Shown: positions 46,844 to 53,877 of the stretch, in pieces
Layout: each line of letters begins with the position of its first letter
Numbering within the stretch: position 1 is the stretch's first letter
Assembly (NCBI RefSeq): GCF_006476045.1
Contig: NZ_SRZY01000031.1
Location: 1-64,000, forward strand
Length of the DNA stretch: 64,000 nt
Source of the DNA: Sphingobacterium lumbrici
GTDB lineage: Bacteria > Bacteroidota > Bacteroidia > Sphingobacteriales > Sphingobacteriaceae
Direction of reading: 5' to 3'
Notes under the pieces: model-generated
The model's input: the letters and a program-made list of their open reading frames with translations, nothing else
Told to the model about the DNA's origin: nothing
The model's database searches: none
Made by a program: the position numbers and the translations under genes

Positions 46844-46876
46844 AAGTCCTGAAATAGTCAACCTATTTCAGGACTT
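46844..46876. terminator. Bidirectional terminator-like hairpin between convergent genes
   Basis: Arms 46844-46857 and 46863-46876 (AAGTCCTGAAATAG and its complement) give a 14-bp perfect stem with a 5-base loop. It lies 7 bp beyond the stop codon of the minus-strand AraC gene and 39 bp after the relic on the plus strand, so it can end transcription from both sides. Confidence 0.65.
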
Positions 46877-46882
46877 CATAGT

Positions 46883-47764
46883 TTAATTGGCTATATGGTG
46901 AATTTCCAATTTGTATTGACTAGGTGTTTTCCCTTTAATAGACTTAAATATTTTATTGAAATTAGAAAGGCTATTAAATCCACACGCATAAGCAATATTG
47001 TTGATCTGATCTTTGTTATCTTGAATCATTTCACATGCATGCATAATACGTACTTCGTTAACAAATTGTACAAAAGTTTTTTGTGTACGTGATTTAAAAT
47101 ACCGACAAAAGGCATGGCGACTTAAATTCATTAAGGATGACACTTTCTCTAAGCTGATTTCGGATACGTAGTTTTCAAAGACATATTGAAAAACTTTGTC
47201 GATACGTTGCATGTCTTTTGGAATGTAAGTATTGGTATAATTAGAACCAGAAAGAAATTCCATATCCTTTGTATGTATCATCAGATCTATCAGTTGGAGT
47301 AAAAGAATTGTCTTATTCAGATCATCTGCTTCAAGCATTTTATGTAGAATGTCTACTATTTCACGTTTGATTTGACCATGAAAAAGTAAACCTCTTTGCG
47401 AAATATGCAAAAAATAGATCAATTTCCCAGTGTTAAAGAAATCGGCTAATTTTTGCTCCAGACGTACCGGATCGAAAAACAGTGCTATTGAATAGGCCTT
47501 ATGATCTTCTTCTTTCTCTATATTAATTTGTTCATTATACCATACATGTGGAAGGTCTGATCCTAAAAAAGTTAATTCATCATCACAAAAGTTATCCAAA
47601 CTATCTCCGATAAGTCTTTTGCCTTTGCTTTGGACAATATAGGTTAGTTGACACTCCTTATGAAAATGGAATTCTGTGGAGAATGCTTCTCTATCTGTGA
47701 CGCGTAATGCATAGATTTCCTCTCCTACGGTCTCTATTACTTTGGCAAAAATAGGTTTCATCAA
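46883..47764 (-). CDS. AraC-family transcriptional regulator with cupin sensor
   Basis: A 293-residue protein. The N-terminal cupin-like domain (about residues 1-140, FSTEFHFHKECQLTYIVQ) probably binds a small sugar. The C-terminal AraC domain (about 190-288) has two helix-turn-helix units: SLEKVSSLMNLSRHAFCRYF, then INNIAYACGFNSLSNFNKIF, and the standard ending GKTPSQYK. It is transcribed opposite to most of the window, in the same direction as the GH20 gene upstream of it, so it may regulate GH20 or the fucose/propeller genes. The two genes form a minus-strand island inside a plus-strand region. Start at MMK; the second Met is equally possible. Confidence 0.88.
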   Translation of the reverse strand: MMKPIFAKVIETVGEEIYALRVTDREAFSTEFHFHKECQLTYIVQSKGKRLIGDSLDNFCDDELTFLGSDLPHVWYNEQINIEKEEDHKAYSIALFFDPVRLEQKLADFFNTGKLIYFLHISQRGLLFHGQIKREIVDILHKMLEADDLNKTILLLQLIDLMIHTKDMEFLSGSNYTNTYIPKDMQRIDKVFQYVFENYVSEISLEKVSSLMNLSRHAFCRYFKSRTQKTFVQFVNEVRIMHACEMIQDNKDQINNIAYACGFNSLSNFNKIFKSIKGKTPSQYKLEIHHIAN

Positions 47765-47931
47765 AATTTGGTTTTTAGGGCTACTTGCTCGAATCTGAGT
47801 TAAGGCAATGTAGAGGTGCTGAAATTAGTAAAAATTATAGAATTTTTCCTGTAATGGATGTGTCGATATTAATATTGTTTCAGTATTGGGCAAATTCATT
47901 TTTAACAGGCCATGTTTACCTGACAGCAATC

Positions 47932-47970
47932 AACATAAAAGGCAAGCCTTGAAAGCTTGCCTTTTATGTT
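47932..47970 (-). terminator. Terminator of the GH20 gene
   Basis: Arms 47932-47947 and 47955-47970 form a perfect 16-bp stem (core AAAAGGCAAGC / GCTTGCCTTTT) with a 7-base loop. Read on the minus strand it lies 14 bp after the GH20 stop, with the T-rich arm on the 3' side, as expected for a terminator. Confidence 0.75.
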
Positions 47971-47983
47971 GAGGTTAAATATA

Positions 47984-49843
47984 TTATTTCTTGGTATTTG
48001 AAATAACAGCTTTTATATAATTACTTTTCCGGCCGTTAGGGGTGATGACAACGGCTTTAAACACACGCTGTTTATTGTTAGGAACAGAAATCTTGACTTC
48101 TTTATTGAACTCAAGATCTAATTCGGAAGGGTCATAATCATCTAGTGTATAGTATATTTTCGCCCCTTTTACTGATGGGACTAAACCTTTAATTGTATAT
48201 TCGGATGCATATATTACGGTATCCTTCAGTCCGTATACCTCTGGAACTCTATACACTGTAGTTGTTTGGTCTATTTTAGCAAGTTCGGTAGCAACACGAT
48301 CATAGGCAAAGCTCTTCCAATTCTTATTGCCAGGTAATGTCCACGCTATTTCGGATAGAGAAAGAAGTCTGGGCAATAGCATAAATTCCACTTTATTACT
48401 AGTTTCTATATATTCTGTCCAGACATTGGCTTGTACGCCTTTAATGTGTTTTTGCTTATCCATCGCCAGCCCTTTAGGCATAGGGTCAGCATTATATACT
48501 TTTTCGAATGTAGAGAAACCACCTATACTTAAAGGTTCGCGATTACTGTCTGGACCTTGTTTATGATCGAAATATAAGCCATAGCTATTGGGGGTCATAA
48601 TAACATCATGCCCCTGTTCGGCAGCTGCAATACCACCTTTGTCACCCCTCCAGCTCATCACTGTAGCATTTGGAGCAAGACCTCCCTCTAGAATCTCGTC
48701 CCAACCGATAATCTTTCTTCCCTTCTTATTGATGTGCTTTTCAATACGTTGAATAAAATAACTTTGAAGTTCATGCTCATTTTTTAGGTTGTTTTCCTTA
48801 ATCCTATTCTGGCAATGAGGGCAAGTTTCCCATTTTTTCTTTGGACATTCGTCTCCTCCAATATGGATGTACTCACTTGGGAACAAGGTGATGATTTCGT
48901 CTAGAATATCTGTTAATACCTCAAAGGTTTTTTCTTTGCCGGCACAAAAGACATCGTCAAATACTCCCCATGTCTGTGCTGTCGTATAAGGGCCGGGATT
49001 GTCTCCACACCCTAATTCAGGATAGGCAGATAGAGCAGCTAAAGCGTGTCCGGGGAGTTCGATTTCTGGGATTACTGTAATATACCTATCCATTGCATAC
49101 TGAATAATCTCTTTTGCTTCTTCTTGCGTATAGAAGCCTCCGTATCGGGTATTGTCAAAATCACCATTTACTTTATAGTTGCCAATAAGTGTTTGATTTC
49201 TGAACCCGCCAATTTGAGCCAACTTGGGGTATTTTTTGATTTCTATGCGCCATCCTTGATCCTCGGTTAGATGCCAGTGAAATCTATTTATTTTATAAGA
49301 AGCAAGGAAATCGATATATTTTTTTATGAAGGCTATTGGAAACATGTGTCTTCCTACGTCCAGATGCATACCTCTATAACTAAAACGAGGCTCATCTTTA
49401 ATCGATACTACAGGTAGTTTAATTGATGTAGAATGAGATATGGGAAATAATTGTATAATTGACTGAAGACCGTAGAATAAGCCCGGCCCTTGACCGTATA
49501 TTTTAATGTTGTCTTTGTTGATTGATAATTCATAAGCTTCAGGATTTGTACTTCCTATGTTTTGAGCAGAGGAAAACAAGATCGAATTTCCCTTTTGATT
49601 TTTATCACTTATAGCCAGATCAAGAGCATAATTATTCTTGATAAATTCGCGTAACAATTCTGCTATTTTTTTATCTTCTTTGGATATGTAACAGATTCTT
49701 GTCGAAGAATCAAATTCAAAATTACCCACACCTACATTTACTTGATTTGGGTAGGGGATAATGGATACCGAATTATTGATTTGTTGTGCATTCGAAACAG
49801 CAATACCAAGAAGCAGCATTGCGGATATCATCAATTTTTTCAT
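47984..49843 (-). CDS. Beta-N-acetylhexosaminidase, glycoside hydrolase family 20
   Basis: A 619-residue secreted enzyme that removes terminal GlcNAc or GalNAc by substrate-assisted catalysis. The ATG at 49843 directly precedes the signal peptide (LMISAMLLLGIAVSNAQ); the frame extends nine codons to a GTG, which I reject. The N-terminal GH20b domain (about 25-140, VSIIPYPNQVNVG) is followed by the barrel: YRGMHLDVGRHMF, FHWHLTEDQGWRIEIKKYP, then HIGGDECPKKKW with the catalytic pair D331-E332. W residues of the sugar pocket appear in WDEILEGG and QANVWTEYI. The C-terminal ~80 residues match the chitobiase-type beta domain (YTLDDYDPSE). With the GlcNAc-6-sulfatase-like gene it suggests a hexosamine-containing target. 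Confidence 0.95.
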   Translation of the reverse strand: MKKLMISAMLLLGIAVSNAQQINNSVSIIPYPNQVNVGVGNFEFDSSTRICYISKEDKKIAELLREFIKNNYALDLAISDKNQKGNSILFSSAQNIGSTNPEAYELSINKDNIKIYGQGPGLFYGLQSIIQLFPISHSTSIKLPVVSIKDEPRFSYRGMHLDVGRHMFPIAFIKKYIDFLASYKINRFHWHLTEDQGWRIEIKKYPKLAQIGGFRNQTLIGNYKVNGDFDNTRYGGFYTQEEAKEIIQYAMDRYITVIPEIELPGHALAALSAYPELGCGDNPGPYTTAQTWGVFDDVFCAGKEKTFEVLTDILDEIITLFPSEYIHIGGDECPKKKWETCPHCQNRIKENNLKNEHELQSYFIQRIEKHINKKGRKIIGWDEILEGGLAPNATVMSWRGDKGGIAAAEQGHDVIMTPNSYGLYFDHKQGPDSNREPLSIGGFSTFEKVYNADPMPKGLAMDKQKHIKGVQANVWTEYIETSNKVEFMLLPRLLSLSEIAWTLPGNKNWKSFAYDRVATELAKIDQTTTVYRVPEVYGLKDTVIYASEYTIKGLVPSVKGAKIYYTLDDYDPSELDLEFNKEVKISVPNNKQRVFKAVVITPNGRKSNYIKAVISNTKK

Positions 49844-49989
49844 TTTGGTTATTTTTATTTTTTTTCTCACAGCAAACTAACCAAAAAAAAATCATTTCTA
49901 CAGCATGAAAAGTGACGACTATTAAAACTATATTGACTTTTCGATTATATTTTTTCTAAACTTGAGGGATCATAGCAAAGAAGTCAAAC

Positions 49990-50127
49990 TTTGGATATGG
50001 CTATACGATGAAGGCTTTGAAGATTAGATTTCAGGGCTACATCACGTAAGGGCGAGCTCAAGGAGAGATGAAAGTTATGTTGGAACCAAATACCAACGCT
50101 GTTTTGATGTTGGAGGTGAAGAATTAG
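49990..50127 (+). pseudogene. Relic resembling the end of a CarboxypepD_reg-like domain
   Basis: In one frame the plus strand reads GYTMKALKIRFQGYIT, a stop, then GEMKVMLEPNTNAV. In SusC N-terminal domains the corresponding part reads like 'LKIxFxGY' followed by 'inVxLepdtnaLdEV'. The order and spacing fit the second half of such a domain, whose first half is present in the truncated gene at 46665-46805. An in-frame stop at 50047 and another at 50125 show decay. The resemblance is short and judged by eye, so it may be accidental. The rest of the 49844-50193 gap is AT-rich and shows nothing else. Confidence 0.4.
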
Positions 50128-50193
50128 ATTTTGTATATTAGTAATCTTATTGGAGTGTGCTTTTTATACGAATAATAAACTTAATTTAGTGTT

Positions 50194-51453
50194 GTGAAAT
50201 ATTTCTTTTTGATTGTATGCTGTTTCCCTATTTGGAAACAGGTTGGCGCACAGCAGAATCTGCTAAAGCCAAGTGCTGAGGCTATGCTGATTGCCTCATC
50301 TTCAGGAACAGAAGACCGGGCGTATTGGAGCGAACTATTGTATAAGATAGCGTCACCGGTGATCCTGAATTTGGGAAACGGTACGTTGAAAAAAAACATG
50401 CCTTTGGAGAAAGCCCCAAGGTATGCGTTAAAAGCTGAACAGGTCAGCTATTTGGAAGCTGTAGGACGTACTATGGCGGGGATAGCCCCATGGTTGGCAC
50501 TACCCGATGATAACAGTCTAGAAGGGCAGCAACGGAAAGAATTACGATTGGCCTTGCAAAAAGGAATTCGTAATGCAATGGATCCTGCTCATCCTGATTA
50601 TTTGGATTTTGGAAAAGAATACCAACCTCTTGTCGATGCGGCTTTTATGGCGCAGGGTTTTTTGAGGGCACCGGATGCGCTATGGATGCCATTGGATTCG
50701 CTGACTAAACGTAGGGTAATCGATACGTTTAAAAGCCTTAGGGATAGGAGTGCTTTTTATAATAATTGGTTGTTGTTTGCTGCCATTACCGAATCTTTTT
50801 TAATGTGTGTTGACGAAAAGGCCGATCCTGTCCGTATAGATATTGCTGTTAAGAAAATGTCTGAGTGGTATGTGGGCGATGGATGGTACGCGGATGGAAC
50901 TAATTTTGCAATGGATTATTACAATAGTTTCGTCATTCACCCCATGCTTATTGATTTGTACCGAGTGCTTTTACAATTTAAAAAGGTATCTCAGGCCAAC
51001 CACGATCTGATCATAAAACGAGCACAAAGGTATGCTGTGTTTCAAGAGCGTATGATTGGACTGGATGGGAGTTTTCCACCTATAGGACGGTCAATTACTT
51101 ACCGAACGGGGGCATTTCAAGGGCTTGCTCAAGCTGCTTTGCTAGGCTTCTATCCTGATGGAATGCCCGCAGGGCAAGTGCGGAGTGCGCTGACAGCTAT
51201 GCACCGTAAAGTATTTGGTGTCCATAACAATTTTGACAATAGCGGTTGGTTAGTTTTAGGATTTTGCGGGCATCAACCCGAGGTCGCTGATTATTATACG
51301 TCGACAGGAAGCTTGTATATGACGACGCTCAGTTTTTTGCCTTTGGGACTTCCGGCCAATGACCCTTTTTGGACAGATGCCAGCCAGGATTGGACTGCTA
51401 AGAAGGCGTGGAGTAGTCAGCCCTTCACCAAAGATTATAAAGTTAATTATTAA
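50194..51453 (+). CDS. DUF2264 family protein, secreted alpha/alpha-barrel
   Basis: A 419-residue protein begun at GTG 50194, the only start between an in-frame stop at 50182 and the signal peptide (FFLIVCCFPIWKQVGAQ). DUF2264 features are YWSELLYKIASPVILNLGNG, YLEAVGRTMAGIAPWLAL, LVDAAFMAQGFLRAPDALW, WYVGDGWYADGTNFAMDYYN and GRSITYRTGAFQGLAQAAL. The repeated helix pairs suggest an (alpha/alpha) barrel like that of unsaturated glucuronyl hydrolases (GH88/GH105). I recall, without certainty, that members of this group have been linked to beta-glucuronidase activity. It starts a run with the DUF5054 and 802-residue proteins, all likely working on one glycan. Confidence 0.78.
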   Translation: MKYFFLIVCCFPIWKQVGAQQNLLKPSAEAMLIASSSGTEDRAYWSELLYKIASPVILNLGNGTLKKNMPLEKAPRYALKAEQVSYLEAVGRTMAGIAPWLALPDDNSLEGQQRKELRLALQKGIRNAMDPAHPDYLDFGKEYQPLVDAAFMAQGFLRAPDALWMPLDSLTKRRVIDTFKSLRDRSAFYNNWLLFAAITESFLMCVDEKADPVRIDIAVKKMSEWYVGDGWYADGTNFAMDYYNSFVIHPMLIDLYRVLLQFKKVSQANHDLIIKRAQRYAVFQERMIGLDGSFPPIGRSITYRTGAFQGLAQAALLGFYPDGMPAGQVRSALTAMHRKVFGVHNNFDNSGWLVLGFCGHQPEVADYYTSTGSLYMTTLSFLPLGLPANDPFWTDASQDWTAKKAWSSQPFTKDYKVNY

Positions 51454-51491
51454 AAGCAGGATATGATTCAGCTATTCTTGCCCCCGTTTTT

Positions 51492-51647
51492 AAACATAAA
51501 AAGGTTTTGTTAGCTGTTATTTCTGTTGCAATGCTTTGTTCTTCATTAAAGGTTTATGTAGTCAATAATTCATCAGTATGTGTTAATATTATATATCTTT
51601 TTCTTCCTTGTAAGGTCTATTTTAGAAAAGTGTTGTTTTGGGAATAA
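51492..51647 (+). pseudogene. Possible decayed signal-peptide relic
   Basis: The gap 51454-51789 (336 bp) contains two leader-like stretches; this is the first. The frame reads KHKKVLLAVISVAMLCSSL, a typical lipoprotein or Sec leader, but lacks an ATG and continues as low-complexity residues to a TAA at 51645. It may be the remains of a gene start. Hydrophobic AT-rich reading frames also arise by chance, so the call is weak. Confidence 0.25.
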
Positions 51648-51678
51648 TGGAGGTTAGAACCAATTGATATAAATAATA

Positions 51679-51765
51679 ATGAAAAGAAAAGAATTTCTCA
51701 AAAACACGGCTGTTGTGACTACAGATAAGGAGGTTAGTAAATATTTGCTTTCCCCGTTATTATAA
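51679..51765 (+). pseudogene. Truncated gene start with Tat-type leader
   Basis: An ATG at 51679 opens MKRKEFLKNTAVVT, the standard beginning of Bacteroidetes proteins exported by Tat-like leaders, such as Gfo/Idh oxidoreductases, sugar-phosphate isomerases and some sulfatases. After 14 residues the hydrophobic stretch that should follow is missing, and the frame ends in TTDKEVSKYLLSPLL with a TAA at 51763-51765. This is best read as a gene whose body was deleted. It lies immediately before the DUF5054 gene (25 bp), at the position of an operon member. Confidence 0.6.
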
Positions 51766-51789
51766 TGGCTAAAGTCTAAAAGATTGATT

Positions 51790-53814
51790 ATGTATTATTT
51801 TTTTAATGTATCACAATTGAGGTTACTGAAAATGTGTTTTTTGGGTTTCCTTTTCATATTTGGTTTTGATTCGTTCGGACAATTAGCAAACAGTTCGGTG
51901 AAAAACGTCCATATCATTTTCAAAACACATTTGGATATCGGTTTTACGGAATTAAGTTCGGTCGTAGAAAAACGCTATATCGATGAGTTTATACCTAAAG
52001 CTATCGCTGTTGCCGAAGAACTCCGGTCATCGGGAGCTAAGGAACGTTATGTCTGGACTACCGGTTCTTGGTTGATTCAAAGCTATCTCGATCAAGCTAC
52101 TGCCGAAAATAAAGAAAAGCTAAAAGCAGCTATCCAGCGCGGGGATATCGTATGGAATGCAATACCCTATACGGTAGAATCTGAATCCATGAACAAAACT
52201 TTGTTCAAAACCATATTACAGTTGTCTAAGCGTCTGGACAAGCAGTTTGGGAAGAAAACAATTGCCGGAAAAATGACAGATGTACCTGGTCATACGCGAA
52301 GTATAGTTCCTTTACTCCAACAAGCAGACATAGAATTTTTGCATATTGGGGTAAATCCAGCTAGTAAAGTTCCCGAAGTACCTGCTTTATGTCGTTGGTT
52401 AGCGCCAGATGGTAGTGAAGTAATACTCATGTACCAGAAGGACTATGGAAGTGATATCGTATTGCCTGATGGGAGTACCGCGATGGTTCTGGCTTTTACG
52501 GGAGATAACCACGGTCCACATACGGTGCAACGGGTAAAGGATATTTATGCATCTGTGCAGATGCGCTATCCCAATGCCACGTTGGTTGCTTCCTCGTTGA
52601 GCGATGTAGCTCAGATCCTAAGGCCGATGAAGGCGCTATTGCCTGTAGTTACACAAGAAATAGGGGATACCTGGATTCATGGTTATGGCAGTTCACCGCT
52701 GATGATGGCTCGTTTTAGAGCTGTATCAAGGCTTTATGAAGCATGGGTGAAAGATGGGCGGATAGACCCTAAGAACGATTCGGCTATTCGATTTGCGATA
52801 ACACTTGGCTTGGTAGCGGAGCATACCTGGGGTTTGGATGTTAAAACGCACTTGAAAAATTGGGATAAATACGATTTCGATAATTTTCAGCAGGCTTTAG
52901 CTTTGCCCGAATTTAAAAAGATCGAGGCTTCTTGGGCCGAAAAAGAAGCGCATATAGCCCAATCTCTGCAATACCTTCCTGCAGATCTGAGGGAAGAGGC
53001 TGAGGTCGCATTGCGAGATATAGAATCTGTTGTCAAGCCTGTATGGTCTGGAGAAGACACATCTCGGAAGTTTACCAAAGAGGGGGTGTTGCCGCTCGAT
53101 AAAAGTGGTTTTCAAATCAAAATAGGCGAACTTACCTATCAGACCTTTTCGTTGACAGACTTTGATCGCTTTAGAGATACCTATATCACACAAAAAGTAG
53201 ACTGGGCTATTCGCGATTTTGGAAAGCCGGGCTTAACCACAAATATGGCCCGTAGTCATTCAATATCTGCCAGACTCCAAAAATCGGCATATAGTAAAGG
53301 GCGAAACGAGATTATCAATCGTCTTGAACTGTGTTCTGATTCTGTTGATCCGAAAGTGTTGCCTAAGGAAATTTATAGTACCTACCACATCAATGAAAGA
53401 GATGGTAAGATTCAGATGAGCTATACTTTAGTTGATAAGCCTTCCAATCGCTTACCAGAGGCCTATTGGCTCAGTTTTTATCCTGAACAGGTCTTGGATA
53501 TTCTGGTTGAAAAAGTAGGTCAACCTATCAGTGTATTGGATGTGGTAGAAGGAGGTAATCGTCAGATGCATGGCTTGGATCATTATGTTGATATTCTGAC
53601 CACAGCGGGAAAGATCCGGATCCGTAGTGCGGATGCCCCTTTGGTAGCTGTTGGAGCACGCGATTTGTTGAATTATTCAACGAAACAGCCGAATATTAAA
53701 GGAGGGGTTCATTTCTGCTTATTTAATAATGTCTGGGGAACCAATTTTAGAATGTGGTTTGGGGGCACTGTGACCTATCGCTTTGATATTGAATTACTCA
53801 AGATCGAGGATTGA
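51790..53814 (+). CDS. DUF5054 family protein, GH38-like putative glycosidase
   Basis: A 674-residue secreted protein begun at ATG 51790; the frame opens two codons earlier with TTG. Signal region FLGFLFIFGFDSFGQ. VHIIFKTHLDIGFTELSS has the H-x-D metal pair (H47, D49) found at the start of GH38 alpha-mannosidases. GKMTDVPGHTRSIVPLL places D164 where GH38 has its nucleophile region. WVWTTGSWLIQ-like and FTGDNHGPHTV segments also fit this fold. The C-terminal half (about 440-674) is a beta-rich domain. DUF5054 proteins are generally uncharacterised; a zinc-dependent alpha-mannosidase-type activity is an inference. It lies in the same run as the DUF2264 gene and the next, unassigned, protein. 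Confidence 0.75.
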   Translation: MYYFFNVSQLRLLKMCFLGFLFIFGFDSFGQLANSSVKNVHIIFKTHLDIGFTELSSVVEKRYIDEFIPKAIAVAEELRSSGAKERYVWTTGSWLIQSYLDQATAENKEKLKAAIQRGDIVWNAIPYTVESESMNKTLFKTILQLSKRLDKQFGKKTIAGKMTDVPGHTRSIVPLLQQADIEFLHIGVNPASKVPEVPALCRWLAPDGSEVILMYQKDYGSDIVLPDGSTAMVLAFTGDNHGPHTVQRVKDIYASVQMRYPNATLVASSLSDVAQILRPMKALLPVVTQEIGDTWIHGYGSSPLMMARFRAVSRLYEAWVKDGRIDPKNDSAIRFAITLGLVAEHTWGLDVKTHLKNWDKYDFDNFQQALALPEFKKIEASWAEKEAHIAQSLQYLPADLREEAEVALRDIESVVKPVWSGEDTSRKFTKEGVLPLDKSGFQIKIGELTYQTFSLTDFDRFRDTYITQKVDWAIRDFGKPGLTTNMARSHSISARLQKSAYSKGRNEIINRLELCSDSVDPKVLPKEIYSTYHINERDGKIQMSYTLVDKPSNRLPEAYWLSFYPEQVLDILVEKVGQPISVLDVVEGGNRQMHGLDHYVDILTTAGKIRIRSADAPLVAVGARDLLNYSTKQPNIKGGVHFCLFNNVWGTNFRMWFGGTVTYRFDIELLKIED

Positions 53815-53877
53815 AAAAAAACTGATTAATCCGGAGGAACTCCCAATTGGGAAATATAGAAATTATAGAGAGAAAAT

